64,000 nt of DNA from Heterobilharzia americana (lineage: Eukaryota; Platyhelminthes; Trematoda; Strigeidida; Schistosomatidae), in NCBI GenBank assembly GCA_944470555.2, contig OX104134.1, positions 98,078,701-98,142,700 of the forward strand, given 5' to 3'. The position numbers and the translations under genes are program-made. Positions 47,073 through 59,100 of this stretch are shown here, piece by piece (the stretch's first letter is position 1; every line of letters begins with the position of its first letter). Under the pieces are notes generated by a model. That model searched no databases and had not been told where the DNA came from. It saw nothing but the letters and a program-made list of their open reading frames with translations.

Positions 47073-47369
47073 CTATGCAGTGTTTGAACTGACAGTAGTG
47101 TGATGATGCTCGTCGCGGTGATGATGATGGTGATGGTGATCGTGGTGATCGTGGTCGTGGTCGTGACTGTGTCTATGGCCAACGCCTTTGTGGTCGTCGT
47201 AGTCATCATCGTGATCATGGTGATCATCGTCAGTGCAATTTGCATGATGCACATGGTGGTGGTCATCATCGTCGTGGTGATGATCACTATGGTTCCCTTT
47301 TCCGTGTGTCTCCACTTCACACAGAATGTAGAGTGACAGGCAAAGTAGGGTGGTCAGTTTGACGAGCAT
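47073..47369 (-). CDS. Secreted His/Asp-rich protein, copy B
   Basis: 98 residues, differing from copy A by one visible substitution (Arg for Ile at residue 66, from TCT/TAT on the plus strand). The signal peptide, both sequons, the seven-His run, the TATA box (47449-47440) and the AATAAA (47 bases beyond the start of the unit on plus, 46896-46901) are all kept. The presence of all control signals in both units suggests that both are expressed. A dosage role is plausible but not shown. Confidence 0.8.
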   Translation of the reverse strand: MLVKLTTLLCLSLYILCEVETHGKGNHSDHHHDDDDHHHVHHANCTDDDHHDHDDDYDDHKGVGHRHSHDHDHDHHDHHHHHHHRDEHHHTTVSSNTA

Positions 47370-47439
47370 AGATGTGTGTTGTATTGTGCTGTGTGGTGTT
47401 GTTCGGATGAGGAGAGTGTCAGTGAAAAATCGTGAACGC

Positions 47440-47449
47440 CTATATATAC
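47440..47449 (-). promoter_or_regulatory. TATA box of histidine-rich gene B
   Basis: Minus-strand GTATATATAG at the same distance from the ATG as in unit A. Confidence 0.65.
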
Positions 47450-49652
47450 TGGTGACAGAGATGTGGTTGTGACTGAATGCAGGTTTTGTGTGATTGAGAG
47501 TTGGAAATGAGGTCGATCGTTTATCACATTGTCGACTATTGGATTATGTGAGGTGAAACTAGTGACCTATATCGTAATGTTGAGAATGTCAATGTGAGAG
47601 GTCATGCGAGTATGATAATGGGTGATTTTGATAGTTTCCTGTGATTTGATAAGTGACTGTGAACAGGTTGAATGATGTGTTTAGTGTAGAATTTGAACAT
47701 CTCTCTGTTGATTGTTCACAGGCATTTGGATGTGTGAAGTAGTCAAGGTATGTATGTGATGTCTTATTCATGTCAATGTGTGTGTGTGTGTGTGAGTGTG
47801 TGAGAGGATGAAGGAATGAGTGGGTGAGTGATTGGATATGTGAGTGAGTGAGTGGTTAGTTGTGTTATTGATTGAGTGATGAGGTGAATGTGTGATAACT
47901 TGATATTGAGACAATCTACAAGTGTATATGTGAGCCCTTCCCAACTGCCTGCATACACTAGGTGGACTTATCCAATCACAATGTCACTCGGTGTGAATTT
48001 GCAAATTGGACAGACAACCCAAGTCTTACTGCTGGTATTATTAATACGTCTGACAAAAGCAAGGATTTTGTGTGCTTTTGAAATTGGAACCGTGAAAGTT
48101 TCATTCTGCCAAGCATCCATCGATTTCTTTCCGATCTGCCTTGCTTAAAGCACCCAAAGATATTCACAATATACCATTTGAGTGAGTTGGTAGGTGAACG
48201 AAATCATCGAGTGTCTTGTTTGAATTTCATACTATGTTTGTCAGAGACTATATGGAGTATTACATCCTGAAATATCAAGAAATTGTAGCAGTTCGTGAAG
48301 ATACGCTACACAGTTTGGCTAATGTGAACATCAAGATTAGTTATAAGGCTAAGATCAAAGAATGTCAAACATAAGGCGCCAATCTGGGTGCAGAATCGTG
48401 TGTAGCAAAGGCATCTTCAGCCTGCAGTTGAAATGGTGGGTTAGGCCCGAAAACACGTGCACGCCAATCTCATTCGACCTGATTCCCCGCCTCAATATTC
48501 ACCTCACTTTCATTGACTGACTGTTGTTCACATGCAATGACGAACTCCCCGATGCCTATGCACCTTACTTCTGATTGCTAATTACACCCGAAGCAGTCAT
48601 ATGCACAGTTGACGGTAAACGAGTATTAGGAAACAGCAAGTTTGAGTTTAAATTGATGATCACAGACGAGGTAAGAGTAGCAATAACACTGTAGCGGTGA
48701 TTGTCATTGTATGTGTCGTGCATTGATCAGTGTCACAGTTCATATGGTGGAGTTAAATAGACTAGAGATGTACTTTCATCAGTCTCAATGTCGAACGCTT
48801 TAGGCATGACCATCTACGTGATCTGGTTCAAGTTTGCAATGATTTCAAATCATCTTCTTGCTCATTCAAGTAGCGAATTCACATGTTTGATACAGATGAA
48901 CTCAAGACCACACATCTGTATTGAGCATAAACTTTTAAGAACAAGGAAATGAGACGACCTTTCAGTTTCGTCGATTTTCACACCTAGACTTGCACAGAAT
49001 TTTGTGCATCAGAACTAAACATTTGTTTGATTTCAAACTGTGGTGTAGTTGATGGGGATGAGGAAAGTGTGCCAGTTCAAGGTTTGTGACTTGGTCATCG
49101 GGCAGCATTTTGCAGACTATGTGTGTTCCATATCCTGTCTACATTGACAACAAGTAACATTCAGTAGCATCACTCTTCTTCGTTGTGTGCAAGGAAGAAG
49201 CGAATTAAATATCCACGACTGTTCGAGTGAATGTTTTTCCAAAATACTTAGAAGCATTGGTGTGGGCTACATAACTTGTCTTGTTCATGTGAGGTTATCT
49301 TGTCGACGGTCTACGCAGTGTAGATCTGAGAAGAGTTCTCAACTCAAGGTTTCGTAACGAATAGGAGCTAGGATATGAACGCGTAAGTAATAACTTGTAA
49401 CCTAGACGGAATGCATAGTATGCAAATTGTTAATTCAGTGCTCAAGATGCAAATTTTCACGGTGAGACATCGTGATCGGACACGTCAACAAACTGTAGGT
49501 AAGCAGTTGAGGACGGACTTCACATACACTTCCAGGTTACGTGAAAATAAATTTATCAAACTAAACTACGGAGAAGGCTTTTTGATGCGACTCATGTGCC
49601 TGCAATCAAGCATCAGCAATCACGCAACAACACATACAGTCCTCCAATGAAT

Positions 49653-50152
49653 NNNNNNNNNNNNNNNNNNNNNNNNNNNNNNNNNNNNNNNNNNNNNNNN
49701 NNNNNNNNNNNNNNNNNNNNNNNNNNNNNNNNNNNNNNNNNNNNNNNNNNNNNNNNNNNNNNNNNNNNNNNNNNNNNNNNNNNNNNNNNNNNNNNNNNNN
49801 NNNNNNNNNNNNNNNNNNNNNNNNNNNNNNNNNNNNNNNNNNNNNNNNNNNNNNNNNNNNNNNNNNNNNNNNNNNNNNNNNNNNNNNNNNNNNNNNNNNN
49901 NNNNNNNNNNNNNNNNNNNNNNNNNNNNNNNNNNNNNNNNNNNNNNNNNNNNNNNNNNNNNNNNNNNNNNNNNNNNNNNNNNNNNNNNNNNNNNNNNNNN
50001 NNNNNNNNNNNNNNNNNNNNNNNNNNNNNNNNNNNNNNNNNNNNNNNNNNNNNNNNNNNNNNNNNNNNNNNNNNNNNNNNNNNNNNNNNNNNNNNNNNNN
50101 NNNNNNNNNNNNNNNNNNNNNNNNNNNNNNNNNNNNNNNNNNNNNNNNNNNN
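49653..50152. other. Assembly gap (500 N)
   Basis: Exactly 500 N, probably an arbitrary-length scaffold gap. It cuts both tandem unit B and an exon of the DRC9-like gene. Confidence 0.99.
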
Positions 50153-53100
50153 TCCGATAACTCATGTAGCTTATTCAAGTTTTTCTCTTTTTTATCCTTG
50201 AGTTGACCTAAATCTTTTCTAAATTGTGCAATTTCGTTTTCAGCTTTATCACGCCAGAATTCTGCATGCTAGAATGGTATGTTTTAAAGAGTACCTCTTA
50301 AAATTGTGTATTATTGTAATAAATTAAAAACTGAAAAGCATTTAATCGTATGCTAACTATTTCGTTCAGTGTTTCATCCAGTGGAACAATATTATTTACT
50401 GAACGAAAGTCTAAACGTAATAAGTGTTGCATAATCCTATCAAAGGTAAGTCCCTGTATTTTACACCCTGCTTACATTGGACTAATGAAAAGCATTCACT
50501 TTAGATCAGGTTCATTTATCGTTCTAAAATCCTGCAGTTCATGAAAAGATGTTGAGAATTTAAGCATATCTGGAGAGCCAAAACCAACAGTAATTATTTT
50601 CCCGAATCAGTAATAACTTAAACAATTTGGCAACAGTAGAAATAACTATTCGAATTCGTTCAGTAGTATAATCTATATTTATGTCCATTGATACAGTATT
50701 TGATAGACTTCATCTCACTGAAATCAGAAAATCAACTATTTGGCGCCGAAATTCCTATGAACGTGAGGTTTTTATGTAATTTTGTTTTGTCTACTTTCGA
50801 AGATGCACTAGGTCCAAGATTTGTCCTTTCTTCATCTAAATTCGATATTGTTTGAGTTAATTCGATTAAAACAAACTCATACATATTTTGGTGGTTCCTT
50901 TACTGCTTTCTTTCTCATGTAAGCAGATAAACAGCGGATAACAAGAGCAGCATTTCAAAATCCTTCACAGATCTCCCATGAAACAAATCATCACATATCT
51001 GAGCAGCTCAGAAACAATCTCATAATATTTATCAACAGTGAGTTTACAGGTAATACATGACACTGAACTGGTGACTTGGTGGTAAAACAATCTTCAGCCT
51101 AATATTCAGACAATTTTAAGTTAAACACTGTCAATGAGCATCTAAAGTATACCACAAGGCTCAATGAAGTGAAGTTGACAGTTTTACTCAAAACTGCAAA
51201 TTTTCTTGATGTCATTTCTGCAGTTATTTTGTGATAATCTCATCACGAAACTGAGTTTATTTGTCTGTCTGATGAGTTTTTTTCCGTATTTTCACACCTT
51301 ATATTGTAAAGTAGTTTTAAAGTTTTTACTGAATATGTTTTATCTAGCAGGATTCTATAACCATGGACCTTATGCAAATATTTCACAGAATAAGTCAAGA
51401 GGGTTACTGAGTTTTTGAATATAAAATCAGGGAGAAATGGCAATTGGAAATATTTTTTTATTCAGACAGAGGAAAGGCAAATACAATCACGCTTCTGAAG
51501 CTTCATATTTTAATGATAGTTTTTCAAGTTTCATAATTCTGATTTTGGTTTATTAAATCACTATTACAAAAAATTTGTTTCAGATGCACTTATGACATAA
51601 AATCAAACCTGATGACCACATTTACAGGTAAATGTTTATTGAAGTAATATGACATCTGACCGACTCCTTGTGCTGAGCTTAGAAGACTCTGTTTTACTGT
51701 ATAGTCAGTCAATAAAAGATATCAATAAAATACACATACTTCAGCTTTTGCAACGACATCTTACTCAATAAAATATTTTACACTTTTGAAGGGTAAACAC
51801 ACTTCTAATCTTTTAATCCTAAAGTTAAACTGGTCATGATACTCAGACACTTCGAAAAGAAGTTGAAATATAAGGCGATAACTTATTTGATAGTGTGTAT
51901 GTATATTATCTTAATTGGATAGGTCCCAAACCTCCAAAGTTGGATACCACTAAAAGAAAACAACACCTGTTTTTATTGCAATAATGAGTAAAGAGTGCAC
52001 ATATGATGTCTCAGGCAAAATATCAAAAAGCTTGAAAAATCTTTACGCATGATGATTATTCAAAATATTTAGGTAGAACTTTACAGACCACTTTCACCTC
52101 CAAGAGAAAAATAATATTTTAATCAGCACTTAAGCCAAGAATTACATTACCACTTAGGTGAATTTAACAAGTTATCAATTTACAAAGTATTTTCTTCTAC
52201 TGAAAACCTACTTGTCAGAGAGTGTAAACAAACTGAACATTTGTTATACATATAAGGCTACCGTCTATCTCGATATTCGACATTAACTGAAGAACGACTA
52301 GGTTAGGAGCAGATTAACAGGGACTGAACCAAGGTAGAATAACATTCCATGAAGTCTCCGAATGTTACTTTAAGTAGCATAGCTGAAACTCGACTAATCA
52401 CCATCAACATTATCAACATAGGACCAGGCATTACTGCGTAACGGTCCGAGTTGCCACACCTCATATCAGTTCATCAAGTAAAAAGGTAGTGAGGTGAAGG
52501 ATGAAGATAAGTGAATGCAGTCAAAAGAAATATAAAGTACGAGAAGAAAGGAAAGAGGAGTGACAAAATGGTGAGATTCGGTATAGCGTTGTTAAGATGA
52601 GGATAATGTGTGTATACATCTGCGCCACTGACTTCGGTTCTGAGCCATATCACCTAGGGTCTCCAACCACTGGTTCCTCTTGTCCCGTGGACCCCAACCA
52701 CCTAGTCTGCATCGTCCTACATGGCTTAAACCAACAGTCAGAGACTTCATACATTGGTGCCATGTTTTAGTCTGGCCACCTCGGGCCTTTTTCCAGCCTG
52801 GACCCACCTCAGCCAACATTGTGTGACGAGGCAATCGGTGACTAGGCATACGTAGTACGTGTCCCAACCATCTCAGTCGATGAAGGTTCACAACCTCGTC
52901 GACTGACTTACCTCTTCTCCCTAAAACTCTACACCTAACTTCTGCATTACTCACATGGTGACACCACGGAATACGTCCTATACTACGAAGGCAACGGTGG
53001 TCAAACACCTGAAGCCTTTTTGTATTCTCCATTTTCAATGGCCATGTTTCACAGCCATACAGTAGAACAGAGCGGACTGCTGTGCAGTACACGCGACCCT

Positions 53101-56100
53101 TAATAGACAAACGAATATCACGGCGGCGCCATAGGTGGCGCAAATTGGCAAAAGCCAATCGAGCCTTTTGTATCCGTGCAGAAATCTCATCGGCAACTAA
53201 CCCACCGGGTTGATCCTACTTCCCAGGTAAGTGAAGTGGTCAACACACTCAACCACTTCACTCTCTATTGTTAACCGCGGTACCGCTGAAGACCAGTCCT
53301 GGAGCAAAAATTTGCATTTGGGTGGTGAAAATCGCATCCCAAACATTCTCAAATTCCCACTCAAAGTGTTCAGAAGACTCTGCATCTTGTCAGCGTCTTC
53401 ACCTATCAGGACTATGTCATCTGCATATTCTAGATCTAAAGAAAATTCACCTATGATTGGGTCAACGTCTGTGTAATTAGGTGACGAGAGGGAAACCTCC
53501 ATAAGAATATCTATGATAAAATTAAATAAGAATGGAGATAGTGGGCATCCTTGACGGACACCACTCGATGAGTATAGCTCCCTGGACAACTCACCATAGG
53601 CTCTAACATGCCCACAAGTGTTCGAGTAGAGAGCTTTCAATAAGGTGATGTACTTACTAGGCACGCCTTTCAGTGACAGACATTGCCATAAGACGGAGTC
53701 GAATGCCGCCTTCAGGTCGAGAAATACAGCTATTGTCGGGCGTCTGTAAGCATGCCTATGTTCCAGGACCTGGCGCAGTGTGAATATTTGGTCGATACAT
53801 CCACGGCCAGGTCTAAAGCCTGCCTGGTTTTCTCGGGCTTGCTGTTCCCGAGCTCCACTCAGGCGTCGGAGAATTATAGAACTTAGGATCTTAGACACTA
53901 TGTTCGTCAGGCTGATTCCTCTGTGGTTATCACAAGAGGACTTCTCGCCTTTCTTGAAGACTGGGATGATGAGTGACTTAGACCAGTCGGAGGGGATCGT
54001 ATTTGATTCCCATATACTGGCTAACACTTCCGTTAACCTGACTAAGAGCACTCTACCACCATTCTTGTATACCTCAGGAGTTAGTCCGTCTGGTCCCTCT
54101 GCCCTTTCTCGTTTCAGGTTACCTACCGCTTTCTCGACTTCTTCTAGTGTTGGGGGGCCTATCCCAGTGTTCCATTCAGGATCCGACTGGATAGCGGGCA
54201 GCGCAATGGTGGCTGGAGGCCAGTTAAACTGTTCCTCGAAGTGTTCTGCCCATCGTTCCAGTCGCCTCCCCTGCGAGTGAATCGCAGATCCGTCCTTCTC
54301 CGCTATAGCCTCACTAACTGTTGTTGACCATTTCCCCCCAGTCTCCTTAATAAGTCTAAATAACTGTCTACTGTTACCGATCGCCGCTGCCTTTTCCATC
54401 TCTTTAGCCTTTGCTGCCCACCACTGTTCACGATCGTTGCGCAGACTTTTCGTCAGTCTATTTTTAAGTTGCGCTCGCTCTTCATTGTACTCAGAGCCTG
54501 CAGGGATGCATTCACGTGCATCCATTAGTTTGGAAGAAGCTGCTGATATCCACTGGCTCTTTTTAGCCATTATCTTGGAGTCGGCTACAGTCTCCAGTGC
54601 TGCTTTTACAGTAGACTGAAGATGGCACCAAGCTTCTTCTGGATGAGTGACAGTCTTTTGTTCCGATAACTGCCTAGCCAACTTCTCACTGAACACGGCT
54701 TTGGTGTTTTCGTTGTCCAGCAGAACTCGTAGTGGTTTTGTTGCCAAATTTTTTCTACGTCCATTGAGACGCAGGCATATACGTGCTCGGACCAACGCAT
54801 GATCGCTGTCCAAACACGTACTCCAGAAGGAGCGGCAGTCTTCCACCGATCCTCTCCAGCGATGACTAATAGCAATGTGGTCTATCTGTGTCCATCGCTG
54901 AGTCGAGCTCGGTGGACGCCAGGTCAGACAGTGCCTTTCTTTATGTCTGAAATTTGTGCTGGCTAAAAATAGGCGGTTATCTGAGCATAGTTGTAATAGG
55001 CGATCACCGTTATCTGTACGTTCAGCTGGGATTCCGAAAGTGCCACCTAAGTGCCTTTCTGCCTCACTCAGTCTACCCACCTGTGCGTTGAGGTCACCTG
55101 CAACAACCACTACGTCCGAACGTTTGGCTTTCGAGAGGAGGTTAGACAGTTTATGGTAGAACTCGTCCTTCACTTCATCCGAACTACAGTCAGTGGGTGC
55201 GTAAGCAGAGATTACAAAGAGACAACGGCGAGTCTCACTATTCCTTTTAGTTCTCACTGTGCCGTTCAGCCTCATAGCGCAGAGGCGACTATCAACTGGG
55301 ATCCAGTCTAGTAGTGAGTTTTCTGCCCTGGTGCTTAATGCTATACCTACACCTGCAAGACCACGAGAGCTAGCTATCGAATCTCCAGAAACTCGAAGGG
55401 TGAATTTTGCAGATTCACCAGATTGGTCAGGAGAGGTCAGGTGAATAACCACACTTGGGTCCTGTATGCGTGTCTCACAAACACAGCACACATCCATGCC
55501 CGAGTTGCTAGAGTCTTTGCCAACGAAGCCTGTTGGCCAATTTGACGGAGGGTGCGGACATTGAAGGCTCCAATATGTAATTTGGAGCGTGGTTTAAGGA
55601 GACCAGGGATGCTGTTCTGTGGACTCAGATCGTTGTCGAAGGCTGCAGAGGTAGGAGAAATTGAAGATGATGCAGCATCATTAATTAAGAGACGTGAAGG
55701 AAGATTAGAAGGTAATGATGGAGGAGGAGGATAGCAGTCAGAAGAAACTTGGGTGCTGACAGAGTTGTGAGGGCGGTTGACACTTCCCGGCTGCCCACAC
55801 CGTGGAAGGCTATTTCTTCTTAAGGTACCTGAAAGAGATTTGTGTGACCGCAGAGCCCATCGGACATCTGCTTGAGGCCTGTCACACCCAGCCTTTTGAG
55901 TATGATTATTTTGAATTTTTGTATTTTTGGGGCCGGATGGGCGAAAGGAAACGACAAGTGAACCAACACCGCCGGCCCGGCAGACCGTGGGGCGTGGTGG
56001 AGTGTGTTATTTTTGGGGCCGACCTTTTCTAACCCCCCCTTCCACTGAGAAGGCAGCATCAGCTTGGCACTGCTGGTCATCCAAGGGAAACACCTTACTG

Positions 56101-59100
56101 CTGTCACACCCCATCCAGCTAGCAGCAGTACGACTTCGCCCTCAGACCCCCATCATAGTGTAGCAATTTACACTATAACGGTAACTGCTTTTCGTCTAAC
56201 CACTACCCAACAGACCTTTCTGGTATGGTAGGACCTCGAGGGAACAAGCGTTCCACCAGCATAGCTCGTTGGGTCATTGTGATATGCAAGCCCGACCACC
56301 ACGTCAAGGTAGCAGCTATCGGTCGGGTGAAACTCGACTACTTGGTTGATGTTACAAATAAGTGGTCGTAGACTATATTGACAGAGATCAGAATCAACAA
56401 CTTTGATGCAGATACTATTTAAGAATTTTGTTTGATATGTATTTTATTAGAGGTTCTGGTTATTCATTTATTTCATGTCGTTTCATGTGTTTCTTGCTTA
56501 CTTTAACATCACCCTACTTCTGCTGATTTAGTTTTTACAGGTGTTTTGTATTCTGATAACTTGATAGAGTGTACTTAGGTGGCAGCTTCTGCACTGTTTG
56601 TACCAACTTAACTTTTTAGTTACTACTAATAAAATAGACTACAGTTTAAGCTCACTTAAGAAACGTGCTTGCAAGTACAAATATTAAGGAATGCAGTCAT
56701 TTTCCTAGAAGTCCATTTTGTCATAAACGGTAATGTTCACAGTGCTTAATAGTCAGTTTACAGTAGAAAAAGATTATTTGAGTTCACCTTAATGGTTATC
56801 TTTTGGAATACATTTAACGACACGTACTTTGATGCGGTCGTTATTTATCTTTCCAGAATGGATGTTCACTCATCTCCTTTTTCTATTGTCTCTAACTGAC
56901 CCAAGAGCCAAATTACCACCACAAATAGCAGTTGGAGCAGTTTAGTCGAATTCATAACAGTTAGAGCAACTTTCTTTTTGTAATATGGAATATTTAGAAC
57001 ATCTATGAGTCATAGACTAAGATTCAATGCAGAGGCTGGTAGCAATCCTCTGGATAATATTTCTGCTCTTTTCATTATCCCATTAGAATGATAGCATTTC
57101 CTACTCATGATATTACAAGAAAACCTCGTGATATATATTATAAGTGGCGTGATAAATACCTTTTTTAAATAAGATAGACGTTCATTTAAATAAGAGGTAA
57201 CTTCTGCATGAACTCTTTCTTCTTTACTGCCACTGGATAGAGTGAAGTCAATCTGATTTTTGACTTCATTTTCTTTCTGATCACATTGACACTGAAATTC
57301 TTCTAATTTCACGGTAGACGAACGTGTTGTATACTTTTCTTCCATAATTATTTTAGCTTTCATTTCCTATTAAAATTTGAAGCATAAATGTGAAGTGCAA
57401 GACAGTTATTAGAAGGCAGCTAATCAAAAACTATTTTATTTATCACCTCGGATTTGTAAAGCTTCTTAACCGCTTCCTAGGAATGAGTATTCTTCATAGG
57501 ATTTGAACTTTAGTACTCATTGTTATGATCACTGAATTATTGTGAACTAAACCAAGGACCTTAAAGATGTGAACATGAATTGACCACCAGGTGTTAACCG
57601 ATGTAGCTATCACGTTCGAGGCCACTGTCAGAATCTGTCAATTAAGTTTGAGATGTTTCAGCTAAACTAAATGACACGAGGCTGTCGTACACTTCGCTTA
57701 ACTTAAGATGTTTGAAGCTATTTAGTGAAGAACTATGAGCATTAATGTCCAACCTGTTAATATTCATCAGAAAGATGTATCGTTAACCTCTATGAAGCTA
57801 ATGTTCCACGTAATACTTGCATCGCTCATAGAACGGTGCAAAACCTTTACGATCAAGCTATTTAGGTCATAAATACGCTTTCGTACGAACTGGTTATGTA
57901 AACAAAATATGAAACTTATTACCAGTAAAACTTGTGCACTGTGGTAGAATGTAATTCCACTTTGATTGATTCATTAGATTTATCACACAGTGTAATAGTG
58001 TTGTTTACTGGATTACTTTTCGGACATAGTTTACTGTTCATAGTCGTATCAACAAGGGGTATCTGCAGCCTCGAGGGAAGTGATGTCCTGCCTGAGATTC
58101 GAACCCACATCACCCAGTGTTGCAGTGACAGATATTGCCACTCAACTATTTGGCCACGATTCACCTACTGTAGGGTTGGATTAGGCCCACTGGTCGCTGG
58201 AGCTGCAGCGATTTCGTGTTGCCTGATCCTGAGTGCGGACGGAATTCTGGTGATCAACTGTGGCACCGAGTGACGTGGTGGGACATCGGTTCTCGTGAGG
58301 TTGCGGAAACGCCTTGGTGAAGATTGACAAAAAGCGTGAAACCTAGGTCCAGGGCTTTCTGTTGGTCGCCTACGACCAGCCAACATGCACCAAAAGTGAA
58401 CGTCAATCGTGAGCCTCCTAGCTTGAGACCACGCTGAAAAATGATCAGTAGAATTCGGTCAGCGCTCAGGACTGAAAAATTGGTTGCTCTCTAGTAACCA
58501 ATCAATTGATAATTTCACATTACTATAGGTAGGTGGTTCACAAAATTTGACCACCAAAAATGACTTGAGGCAGCCGTCTGAAGAGTATACTGGATGACAA
58601 AAGTCAACACTGTAGGGAAACGAAATTAACGTACTCTTGTAAGCTCTCACAGCATTTGAACAGTAGGATCACATTCAGCTAGTAATACCAACGTACATGT
58701 ACGTATGGTCACACATATGTAGTGAAAAGATGTCCAACTATGTGAGTTAGAGGTATCGAGTGAATTTCAAAATCACTGAGATAACAAATCAAATAGAAAG
58801 GTCCAATTCACCTAGGTGGTAGGGGTCTAGATTCTTTTATGGAAAAACGTATCACTAAAACAGGTCACAAGATTGATTCATATATATCTTTCAAACTTAT
58901 TTACAAATCTGTTGGGGACATAAACTTTGGTTGGTTAAAACTTCAAACATTAGGAACTTTAAGCCTCTCTTGTTTATTCAAACCCAATTCGCCATTATAT
59001 CAGACCAAACTTAGTAACTAAGCTTTCATATCAAAGGTGACTGACGTATTATCGTTCTCTTTGCATCGATGATTTGACCTCTGCATTAATAATATGACCC

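Larger units (their letters stand above)
46870..49652. repeat. Tandem duplication unit B
   Basis: Second copy of 43811-46593. It ends at the 500-N gap, so the true length and possible further copies are unknown. Confidence 0.95.
52390..56350 (-). mobile_element. RTE-clade retrotransposon (SR3/Perere-3-like), nearly complete
   Basis: About 3.95 kb, inserted in the DRC9-like intron. On the minus strand it has a conserved non-coding 5' region (56350-55850), one coding frame (about 55840-52592) interrupted by two single-base frameshifts, and a 3' region ending in an AT/GAT-rich tail near 52400. A truncated copy of its 3' end is at 25905-26280. Structure and low decay indicate a young insertion. 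Confidence 0.85.

Noticed and set aside
44829..48148. 86-codon frame present in both tandem units (44829 and 47888)
   Set aside because: Same reason: nearly identical duplicates. No signal peptide, domain or splice support.
49596..50201. Frames of 180-200 codons across the second gap
   Set aside because: They consist almost wholly of gap sequence. Only the minus-strand right end is part of a plausible exon.
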